Assembly (NCBI GenBank): GCA_026770585.1
Contig: MU646585.1
Location: 284,881-294,880, forward strand
Source of the DNA: Baffinella frigidus
Taxonomy: Eukaryota; Cryptophyceae; Cryptomonadales; Baffinellaceae
DNA length: 10,000 nucleotides
Direction: 5' to 3'
The notes under the pieces are model-generated. The model ran no database searches. It was given only the letters and a program-made list of their open reading frames with translations, and was not told the DNA's origin. The position numbers were made by a program, and so were the translations under genes. Shown here piece by piece: positions 4,894-9,962 of this stretch (positions are counted from its first letter, which is position 1; each line of letters begins with the position of its first letter).

Positions 4894-5118
4894 GAAATGG
4901 GCTTCGCGCGGATTTTTAGAACGCGGGGTAAGGAGGTCAGGAACGTCAAAAAATCGATTTTTTGACGAAGAATCGATTTTGTGCTATGTTACGATTGGTT
5001 GATTCTATTTTGGGCATCTTGTCCATGCCTAAGATAGCATAAAAGTTCATTTTCGACGTGTTGTCATCTCCTGTCCTCATTTCCTGACCTGGCCTTGAAT
5101 CCGCGCGGAGCCCATTTC
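4894..5118. mobile_element. Probable foldback element with 21-bp ends
   Basis: GAAATGGGCTTCGCGCGGATT (4894-4914) pairs with 5098-5118 with one mismatch. The inside is AT-rich, holds a 24-bp perfect palindrome at 4944-4967 (CGTCAAAAAATC and its complement), and TGCTAT (4982) pairs with ATAGCA (5034). Weak similarity of AGGTCAGGA inside both arms extends the pairing. No target duplication is found, and it is single-copy here. Confidence 0.5.
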
Positions 5119-5267
5119 TACCATACCGTATTCCAATACCGTAAGCAAATTACCGTGACCTCGATGATGTTTTCGATTTCCTCATAACCTCAACTCAAAG
5201 CGGTCTCGTGCGTTTTTTGGCGTTTACGTTTCCTATTTCCTTGCTTTACACTATATACTTTGCAAAC
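5119..5267. other. AT-rich spacer
   Basis: Contains several TACCGTA pieces (near 5124 and 5142) but no open frame or RNA that can be supported. Confidence 0.4.
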
Positions 5268-5430
5268 TAATATGGTAACGGCCTGAAAATGGGGTAGTTA
5301 GGCCTACGGCATTGCCTAGGACCTCCTACCGTAGGCCGAGACTTTTTGGTCCTAGGATCCCTCGGCCTACGGTAGGAGGTCCTAGGCAATGCCGTATGCC
5401 TAACTACCCCATTTTCAGGCCGTTAGCCTA
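5268..5430. mobile_element. Foldback MITE family A, copy 2
   Basis: The core 5276-5425 matches copy 1 (2534-2683) at 148 of 150 positions, in the same orientation. TGCAAAC is present directly at 5261-5267 and 5431-5437, a likely 7-bp target duplication; the element then runs TAATATGGTAACGG to CCGTTAGCCTA. The near identity implies recent activity. The two differences are C/T at the inner edge of the left arm and G/A near the centre. Confidence 0.85.
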
Positions 5431-5497
5431 TGCAAACCTTCAAACCCCTAATCCCTGAACCCTGTTGGACGCAGCGCGGGCTGGGTTTTCCGTTTTC

Positions 5498-5633
5498 ATC
5501 TCCACAAAAGTATTAATTAATTGCTTTTGGTTCAACGAAATTTACTACACAAACACTTGACTATTACTTTTATGAGAAAATCGTGTAGTAATTTTCATTG
5601 CCAAAAGCAATTAACTAATACTTGTATGGAGAT
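5498..5633. mobile_element. Foldback E1 (136 bp)
   Basis: Outer arms start ATCTCCACAAAAGTATTAAT and its near complement, followed by an inner hairpin 5528-5603 that contains ACTACACAAA and TGTGTAGTAATTTTC. The inner hairpin is homologous to that of E2 (6830-6903), but the outer arms are not. No clear target duplication. Confidence 0.75.
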
Positions 5634-5650
5634 TGGTTTAGATCCTATTC

Positions 5651-5776
5651 TTACCAGGCCTTCACGGAAGGGAGTTCATGGTGCCATGTAGGTTTCAATC
5701 CGGAATAAACGCACGCTGCCTCCCGAACAGACCCATGCAAATCATCCACCATTGCTTTCTGTAACAGCGGTTCCAT
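5651..5776 (-). CDS. Candidate small CDS or exon, 41 codons
   Basis: The minus frame from ATG at 5776 runs MEPLLQKAMVDDLHGSVREA then ACVYSGLKPTWHHELPSVKAW and stops at 5651-5653. Composition is balanced, with no repeats, unlike most open frames in the window. The frame is open upstream to 5875 (about 74 codons), through part of the 105-bp repeat, reading VEDAHRDLIAEGPEH and on through LPETGLLRRKARMEP; that part overlaps the opposite-strand frame VFRPLCDK, and only one of the two can be the coding one. It lies between foldback E1 and the 105-bp repeat. I do not recognise it; it may be the last exon of a gene or a remnant. Confidence 0.35.
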   Translation of the reverse strand: MEPLLQKAMVDDLHGSVREAACVYSGLKPTWHHELPSVKAW

Positions 5777-5818
5777 TCTTGCTTTGCGGCGCAAAAGACC
5801 AGTCTCAGGGAGAGTTGA

Positions 5819-5923
5819 GTGTTCAGGCCCCTCTGCGATAAGATCTCGGTGCGCATCCTCAACCGTGTGTAGGGGTTAGGCGTTGAGGGTTTAGGAGGTT
5901 ATTTAGGGTAAATATCTGGGGGG
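5819..5923 (+). repeat. Dispersed 105-bp repeat, copy 2
   Basis: Partner of 4706-4810. The plus frame reads VFRPLCDKISVRILNRV then TAG: one of the two coding differences is synonymous (AGA/AGG) and one changes Phe to Cys. The upstream AESVY part is missing, so this copy is a shorter fragment, broken at GTGTTCAG. Confidence 0.85.
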
Positions 5924-6087
5924 ATATTTAACGGCCTCTCCCTCCCTCTCCCCTCGGCGGGTAGCGCTCGTCAGCCAGAAAATCAATTAGGTGAACTGTT
6001 AGGCCCCTAAGTAAACCAATTAGGCCCCTGACTGCTGGGTCTACCGTACAACACCAGCGCAACACCATCCTGAAATCGAAGAGGGGG
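5924..6087. other. Spacer with short direct repeats
   Basis: TTAGGCCCCT occurs twice (5999 and 6020). Frames on minus are open but not convincing. Nothing else is recognised. Confidence 0.4.
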
Positions 6088-6145
6088 TGTATTTCTTCGC
6101 AACGTGAAACCGAAGTTGTATTTCTTCGCAACCTGAAACCGAAAA
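6088..6145 (+). repeat. 29-bp tandem duplication
   Basis: TGTATTTCTTCGCAACGTGA at 6088 is repeated at 6117 with one base changed (CGTG/CCTG) and the same following AAACCGAA. Two units only. Confidence 0.75.
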
Positions 6146-6149
6146 GGAA

Positions 6150-6223
6150 GCAGGGCTTTCATGCAGAACCAGTTCCCGTGTCCGCCTATGGTGGGAGTTG
6201 AAAGGACCTCAAGGACCTAAAGG
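6150..6223 (+). repeat. Dispersed 74-bp repeat, copy 1
   Basis: Aligns without gaps to 6425-6498 with six differences. The shared frame reads GFHAEPVPVSAYGG, then in this copy AGT TGA stops it, whereas copy 2 continues. Could be a broken exon copy. Confidence 0.7.
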
Positions 6224-6647
6224 GCTCTGTACAGAGGTACCTCCCGCAGAGAGAGATTTGATAATTTATTGCCAAACAACCAGCGTCAGCGCCGCACATG
6301 CTACGCATTGTGCCACTTACTGTACCCCGTGTCGGCCGCTCATACGAGCATTTTCTGGATGGATTCTAACTCCACCTCCTACAATCAACTTACTAACTAC
6401 CGTTCGCCCATTAAAGCATTTGATGCAGGGCTTTCATGCAGAACCACTTCCCGTGTCCGCCTATGGTGGGGGTTCAAAGAACCTAAAGGACCTAACGGAC
6501 CGGTCCCGTGCAGACTCAGGAACCAGCGTCGGGGAAGGACGCGTCGGCACCTCCGGTACTCCACCTCTGTCTCAGTCTATTTGCGCTCACCACTTTTGTG
6601 ACTCGAGCGGAGAGCGTGTATCGCAACCTGCGGCGCTAAACCCCTGA
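6198..6647 (+). CDS. Uncertain 149-codon open frame
   Basis: Starts MKGPQGPKGL and ends SSGERVSQPAALNP at 6647. It is the longest non-low-complexity frame of the window, but it is stitched from pieces explained otherwise. Residues 75-100 (GFHAEPLPVSAYGGGSKNLK) come from the 74-bp repeat, and the C-terminus comes from the 96-bp repeat in a frame different from AESVYRNLRR. A second open frame overlaps it at 6269-6601. No family resemblance, signal peptide or membrane segment is visible. Probably a chance frame over duplicated sequence; a coding piece in the middle cannot be excluded. Confidence 0.15.
   Translation: MKGPQGPKGLCTEVPPAERDLIIYCQTTSVSAAHATHCATYCTPCRPLIRAFSGWILTPPPTINLLTTVRPLKHLMQGFHAEPLPVSAYGGGSKNLKDLTDRSRADSGTSVGEGRVGTSGTPPLSQSICAHHFCDSSGERVSQPAALNP
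6425..6498 (+). repeat. Dispersed 74-bp repeat, copy 2
   Basis: Partner of 6150-6223, 275 bp downstream, same orientation. It keeps the frame open: GFHAEPLPVSAYGGGSKN, then LKDLTDRS. Confidence 0.7.
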
Positions 6648-6694
6648 AACCCCTTAACTCCTAACACCTAAACCCCTAAATTCCTCAACTCCTT
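6599..6694 (+). repeat. Dispersed 96-bp repeat, copy 2, with possible 9-bp flanking duplication
   Basis: One difference from 3981-4076 (AACC for AAGC, which turns KLRR into NLRR). CTTTTGTGA occurs at 6593-6601 and again at 6692-6700, so the unit is framed by a 9-bp direct repeat, as if a 90-bp piece had been inserted. Three bases at each edge are shared with copy 1, which makes the exact boundary uncertain. Confidence 0.8.
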
Positions 6695-6792
6695 TTGTGA
6701 GCCCAGGCTGTTTCCCGCTCCAAAGTTGACGGGTTTGTACCGCACACCCAGGATGTCAACTTGAGGAGAGTCGGTCAACCCGAATGAGACAG
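6695..6792. other. Spacer with AAGTTGAC / GTCAACTT pair
   Basis: AAGTTGAC near 6722 and GTCAACTT near 6754 form a short inverted pair with a further GTCAACCC near 6775. The motif is the same as in families C and D, so this may be the decayed remains of such an element. Confidence 0.35.
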
Positions 6793-6940
6793 AGCTTTAT
6801 CCGGGGAAACCTATTTTTCTTTCATTTCATGGCAACGAAAATTACTACACAAATGCTTTGATATTACTAATAAGAACAAATTGTGTAGTAATTTTCGTTG
6901 CCATCAAATGAAAGAAAAATAGGTTTCCCCGGACAAAGCT
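6793..6940. mobile_element. Foldback E2 (148 bp)
   Basis: Long arms from AGCTTTATCCGGGGAAACC run through CTATTTTTCTTTCATTT to the inner hairpin 6830-6903, with only a few mismatches. The inner hairpin is shared with E1 (about 80% identical). ACAGAGCTT (6789-6797) and ACAAAGCTT (6933-6941) could be a 9-bp target duplication with one change, but AAGCTT is itself palindromic. No coding capacity. Confidence 0.8.
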
Positions 6941-6947
6941 TGGTAAT

Positions 6948-7076
6948 GCCCGCCTCAGGACGGATAGGCCCGCCTTGGGACGGATAGGCCCGCCTCGGGA
7001 CAGATAGGCCCGCCTCGGGACAGATAGGCCCGCCTCGGAACGGACAGGCCCGCCTCAGGACAGATCGGCCTACTTC
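6948..7076 (+). repeat. 20-bp minisatellite, about 6.5 units
   Basis: Unit CGGATAGGCCCGCCTCGGGA with variants CAGATAGGCC and CCGCCTTGGG; units start at 6961, 6981, 7001, 7021, 7041 and 7061, with a partial unit before. The array starts within 8 bp of the right end of E2. The period is not a multiple of three, so it is not a protein repeat. Confidence 0.9.
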
Positions 7077-7204
7077 AGCACATCCGATGAACTGAACCCA
7101 TCCACTCAGAACACTACGAGGAACATTCTCAAGTTATTTATTGGATTGTTTCTTGGGAAACACGCCAAGAGTCAGCAAGTGTTGGTCACGTTACACCTGG
7201 TATC
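7077..7204. other. Unique spacer with overlapping open frames
   Basis: Two plus frames are open across it (one reads HYEEHSQVIYWIVSWETRQE, another RNILKLFIGLFLGKHAK). Both run into MITE D. Neither can be chosen, and no family is recognised. Confidence 0.25.
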
Positions 7205-7354
7205 TTATCTCAGAAAAGGGATTTTTAAATTCGTTTTCTTAAGTCAATTCCTGTACAAATTCGTCAACTTATTCTTTTCTCTGCGCATAAGTTGACAAAT
7301 CTGAAGGGGGGTTGACTTAAGAAAACGAATTTAAAAATCCCTTTTCTGAGATAA
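7205..7354 (+). mobile_element. MITE family D, copy 1 (150 bp)
   Basis: Terminal inverted repeats of 43 bp are perfect, starting TTATCTCAGAAAAGGGATTT and ending at the CTTAAGTCAA motif. TATC flanks both sides (7201-7204, 7355-7358), a 4-bp target duplication. The interior has TAAGTCAA/GTCAACTTA motifs in both orientations. The second copy, 8648-8797, has exactly the same length and lies in opposite orientation. Confidence 0.92.
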
Positions 7355-7420
7355 TATCCGGGGCTTGCGTGTCTCGTCGTCTTTTGAGCGGTACCTCTCT
7401 AGGCCGCACCTGCACCTCGG

Positions 7421-7496
7421 TTTAGGGTGGCGGGTGGAGGGTGGAGGGTGGAGGGTGGAGGGTGGAGGGTGGAGGGTGGAGGGTGGAGGGTGTAAA
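7421..7496 (+). repeat. Heptamer array GGGTGGA
   Basis: A TTTAGGG unit at 7421 leads into about nine GTGGAGG units. It is a G-rich telomere-variant heptamer, G-quadruplex prone. Degenerate TTAGGG-like DNA follows to about 7580 (GGGGTTAGGGTTTTCTGGTTAGGGG). Confidence 0.85.
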
Positions 7497-7640
7497 GTGT
7501 AGAATGTAGGAGCTACTAATCCGAGCTAGGGGTTAGGGTTTTCTGGTTAGGGGTAAGGGAGTAGGGGGTAGGGGTGGTGAGGAGATTCAAACAACATCAA
7601 CCGCTAGCGAAGCTGGACCTCCTACAAGGGGAAAGGCCTG

Positions 7641-7761
7641 TCCCTTAAGTGGCCAGAAGCCCTTAAAAGTGGCCAGTAGCCAATACGCTCCTACCGTAGG
7701 GCATACGTAGAAGCCTAGGACCTGCCGAGGGTCAAATATGTCCCCCTGACCACTTAAGGGA
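7641..7761 (+). mobile_element. Foldback family H, copy 1
   Basis: Ends are TCCCTTAAGTGGCCAG (7641-7656) and CTGACCACTTAAGGGA (7746-7761). The left end motif is doubled (7660-7676) and the right end is doubled as a 30-bp tandem unit (7735-7764, 7765-7794). The centre has CTCCTACCGTAGGGC and CCTAGGACCTGCC, also found in copy 2 and in the family A core. Confidence 0.65.
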
Positions 7762-7775
7762 GAGAATATGTCCCC

Positions 7776-7848
7776 CTGGCCACTTAAGGGAGAGGGGTTG
7801 AAGGCCTGGAGGGGTGACCAGCTCCAGGCCTATCCCTTAAGTGGCCAG
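7776..7848. repeat. Hairpin joining the two H elements
   Basis: CTGGCCACTTAAGGGA (7776) with AGGCCTGGAG (7802-7811) pairs with CTCCAGGCCT (7822-7831) and TCCCTTAAGTGGCCAG (7833-7848). It is formed by the extra right end of copy 1 and the left end of copy 2, placed head to head around a 10-bp loop. Confidence 0.7.
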
Positions 7849-7933
7849 TAGGCTCATACGCCCTACCGTAGGGCCCTAGGACCTGCCTAGGACCTCTTGG
7901 CCATCAAATTTGACGGCCTGGTCACTTACGGGA
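7833..7933 (+). mobile_element. Foldback family H, copy 2
   Basis: Starts TCCCTTAAGTGGCCAGTAGG and ends CTGGTCACTTACGGGA, the same ends as copy 1 with three changes on the right. The centre reads CGCCCTACCGTAGGGC and CCTAGGACCTGCCTAGGACC, then ATCAAATTTGA, matching copy 1's GTCAAATATG. It directly abuts the diverged F element. Confidence 0.65.
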
Positions 7934-8053
7934 TAGGGGTTGCTCGGGGGAAAGAACACGCCCCGCCCGTAGGGCCCTACGGTAGGGCTATGCCTAGCAG
8001 CATAGGACCCCTCTCAGGGGCGGTGCGTTTCCTTACTCGCGATGAACCCCCTG
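7934..8053. mobile_element. Degenerate foldback family F, copy 3
   Basis: The left end AGGGGTTGCTCGGGGGAAAG and right end GTTTCCTTACTCGCGATGAA to CCCTG resemble the F termini, and the size (about 120 bp) fits. The centre carries a 16-bp perfect palindrome CCGTAGGGCCCTACGG at 7967-7982. It is too diverged to fix its ends. Confidence 0.4.
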
Positions 8054-8083
8054 TACCACTCTCCCCTGCAGGGTACTCCGGTA

Positions 8084-8201
8084 CAGGGGTACCTCGCTCA
8101 TAAGAAACCAACCCCCCTCGGACCCTACAGTAGGCCTATGCCTAAGGCCCTATGGTGGTCCTAAGGGGGGGGGGCAGTTTCTTATGAGCGAGGTACCCCT
8201 G
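8084..8201. mobile_element. Foldback family F, copy 1 (118 bp)
   Basis: The 25-bp terminal inverted repeats are perfect (CAGGGGTACCTCGCTCATAA, then GAAAC). The interior has ACCCTACAGTAGGCCTATGC, CCTAAGG, and a C run paired with a G run of ten at 8165-8174. The second copy, 9164-9280, is one base shorter. No target duplication is evident. Confidence 0.85.
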
Positions 8202-8405
8202 CTATTTCTAGGGCTATTTCTAGGACTGTCGCGCGCCGTCTTTCCTGTAACAGGTCGTTTTAAAAAGTCCGGGTGTACATTACCACCCCGTACAAACGAT
8301 GGGCACACTCGCGCAGTGGTGCATCTGAAACGCCTCGGTTGTAAGTTACTGTCAGATACAATGGATAGGCATTTCGTTTGCATCTCTGGGAAGCTGAAAC
8401 TCCTC
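8202..8405. other. Unassigned segment with open frames on both strands
   Basis: Three frames are open here. The minus frame reads SQRCKRNAYPLYLTVTYNRG, then VSDAPLRECAHRLYGVVMYT, and stops near 8260. A second minus frame (8150-8446) runs into element F. A plus frame reads VVHLKRLGCKLLSDTMDRHF and continues into foldback G. The first looks most protein-like, but there is no independent support and no family is recognised. CTATTTCTAGGG is repeated at 8202 and 8214. Confidence 0.3.
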
Positions 8406-8549
8406 GCCACCAGCCTCCAGAAGAGAACCAAATCGGGATTTGCCACCAGTAGTAAATTTCACCAGGGATCATCCCTGAAGGTTTATCTCTGGTGATAAAA
8501 TTTACGCAACTCGACCCCGACTTGGTTCTCTTCTGATTGCTGGTGGTGG
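8406..8549. mobile_element. Foldback G
   Basis: Nested arms: CCACCAGC (8407) with GCTGGTGG (8540); CAGAAGAGAACCAAATCGGG (8418-8437) with 8516-8535 (one mismatch); and TCACCAG (8460) with CTGGTGA (8490). Single copy in the window; no clear target duplication. Confidence 0.7.
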
Positions 8550-8647
8550 TGAACAGGTTATGATCCGCGCGCCTCTACCAGGCGCGACGTTGGAGCCATT
8601 GGCTGGAGAGCCGCGCGTGTTCCACACAATACCACTCTCCCCATAGC
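8550..8647. other. Unique spacer
   Basis: GC-rich, with GCGCGCCTCTACCAGGCGCG forming a small hairpin near 8567-8585. It ends with TAGC, the target duplication of the next element. Confidence 0.4.
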
Positions 8648-8797
8648 TTATCTCAGAAAAGGGATTTTTAAATTCGTTTTCTCAAGTCAATCCCCCTTCA
8701 AATTTGTCAACTTATGCGCAGAGAAAAGAATCAGTTGACAAATTTGTACAGGAATTGACTTAAGAAAACGAATTTAAAAATCCCTTTTCTGAGATAA
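8648..8797 (-). mobile_element. MITE family D, copy 2 (150 bp)
   Basis: Same 150-bp length and ends (TTATCTCAGAAAAGGG) as 7205-7354, but in opposite orientation, judged from the inner sequence. TAGC flanks both sides (8644-8647, 8798-8801). The two D insertions thus duplicated TATC and TAGC, suggesting a TANC target preference from two cases only. Confidence 0.92.
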
Positions 8798-8801
8798 TAG
8801 C

Positions 8802-8966
8802 ACTAGGCTGGGGACACAGTCCCGTGTAGGATAGCCGGAGTGACTTTACACAGGTCACGTCCACTAGAACAAGTACATATATAGGAGACACAGAACTAGC
8901 AAACGACACGGCGCGGACGGAGTTAAGTAAACAAAACCGGTCGTGTGTGGCTGCCCGAAGCGGGTC
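8802..8966. other. Unique stretch between two MITEs
   Basis: A minus frame is open across it (reading DPLRAATHDRFCLLNSVRAV, then SFASSVSPIYVLVLVDV), but it starts inside MITE C and ends inside MITE D, so it is not convincing. An ACATATATAGG stretch at 8874-8884 resembles a TATA box without any other promoter evidence. GGGAC/GTCCC makes a tiny hairpin at 8811-8823. Confidence 0.3.
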
Positions 8967-8971
8967 AACTG

Positions 8972-9130
8972 CACTCGGATCCACAACATTTCGCCTAAGT
9001 CAACCCCCCCTGAAAGCTAGCGCCTTAAGTCAAATGCCTGCCATGGTGGCAGGGTCCATCTAAACGAAATCAGGGGAAAGTTGACTTAGGTGAGCTAGTT
9101 GACTTAGCTTAAATCGTGTGGGTCGGAGTG
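8972..9130 (-). mobile_element. MITE family C, copy 2 (159 bp)
   Basis: Reverse-complement copy of 4440-4598, exactly the same length. AACTG flanks both sides (8967-8971, 9131-9135), a 5-bp target duplication. It keeps four TAAGTCAA motifs and the central CCTGCCATGGTGGCAGG hairpin. Sequence differences are scattered, so it is older or more diverged than the A pair. Confidence 0.9.
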
Positions 9131-9163
9131 AACTGGGTCCGCCCGCCCTCGCACCGTCCTGCA

Positions 9164-9280
9164 CAGGGGTACCTCGCTCATAAGAAACCGCCCCCCCCTA
9201 GGACCCTACAGTAGGCCTATGCCTAGGGCCCTATGGAGGTCCTAGGGGGGGGACAGTTTCTTATGAGCGAAGTAACCCTG
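9164..9280. mobile_element. Foldback family F, copy 2 (117 bp)
   Basis: Left end CAGGGGTACCTCGCTCATAA; the right end differs at two bases (GAAGTAACCCTG). The interior ACCCTACAGTAGGCCTATGC is identical to copy 1. A further piece, TAGGCCTATCTAGGGCCCTG, follows from 9281, similar to the element's own core and possibly a remnant of another insertion. Confidence 0.85.
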
Positions 9281-9530
9281 TAGGCCTATCTAGGGCCCTG
9301 TGGTGGTCATAGGTGGGGTGTTGTAGGAGGGCGCACGACCGGTCTCTAGCTAGGGTTCTGCTGAATCATGACTGCCGTGGGGCAGTCTACGAAGGGCTAG
9401 CCACGCAGCAGTCTGCCAAGGCATTTTCTGGCCGATTCTAACCAAGAATCGGTTTGGTTATCCGTAGGAACGACCCTAAATGCTCCTTCGGATTGCCTAA
9501 CGCTGGGTACTAAGGATTATCCACTTGTGG
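9281..9530. other. Intergenic stretch with small hairpins
   Basis: Includes a piece of F-core-like sequence at its start, CCGATTCT/AGAATCGG (9432-9452), and, at its end, the start of a faint relative of the 109-bp repeat (TATTCACCGAATCCCTTTGTA at about 9533). No gene or RNA is recognised. Confidence 0.4.
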
Positions 9531-9633
9531 GCTATTCACCGAATCCCTTTGTACTCCGCTATGTGGATGCTCTGTTGACATCACCTTCAACAGGCTGCCA
9601 CGCGAGCAGAGGCGGTCCTTTTTACTTTCGTGC

Positions 9634-9816
9634 TCAGCCAATGAGCACCCGCATCCAAACGCGCAGCCGCGCCTTCTCGTTCTCGTCCTCGCTTTCCGTT
9701 GCGGTTTCTTTCCGCGGTTGCTTCTCCTCGGCGTTGGACAGCCACTGGAGCCCGCGCACAAGAGCGGCGTCGTACAGCGCATCTTGCAGCGGATGCGGCT
9801 TGTCTTGCACCGGCTC
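9634..9816 (-). CDS. Candidate terminal exon, 60 residues
   Basis: The minus frame runs from a splice-acceptor-like GCGCAG|GAG (acceptor at 9817-9822) to TGA at 9634-9636. Residues 1-20 are EPVQDKPHPLQDALYDAALV, followed by RGLQWLSNAEEK. A charged, coiled stretch (KETATESEDENEKARLR, about residues 36-52) and a hydrophobic end (VWMRVLIG) follow. 47 of 60 codons end in G or C, and a CTGAC branch-point-like site lies about 23 nt before the acceptor with a pyrimidine-rich stretch between. The frame also stays open upstream to the window edge as a Pro/Ala-rich run, so the start is unknown. Overlapping plus and minus frames are Arg/Ser-rich, as expected for shadow frames. I do not recognise the family. 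Confidence 0.45.
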   Translation of the reverse strand, partial: EPVQDKPHPLQDALYDAALVRGLQWLSNAEEKQPRKETATESEDENEKARLRVWMRVLIG

Positions 9817-9962
9817 CTGCGCACGGGAGGCACATACAGTCAGCGCCACGTCCGAGATCGGGGGGGTGGGGGGAGCGGGCAGAGGAGGCCCCAGAGCGTC
9901 TGGGTTTCTCGGACCTCCTGCGAGAGACCTTGCATCGGTGCCGACTGAGGAGCCGCAGGATT

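Noticed and set aside
6948-7076. Possible CRISPR array at the 20-bp repeats
   Set aside because: Units are contiguous with no spacers, and the window is eukaryotic in character.
8874-8884. TATA-box-like ACATATATAGG
   Set aside because: No start site, downstream gene or other promoter element is visible.
9421-9446. Similarity of GCATTTTCTGGCCGATTCTAA to 6349-6374
   Set aside because: About 20 of 26 bases match but the similarity does not extend on either side, so it may be chance.
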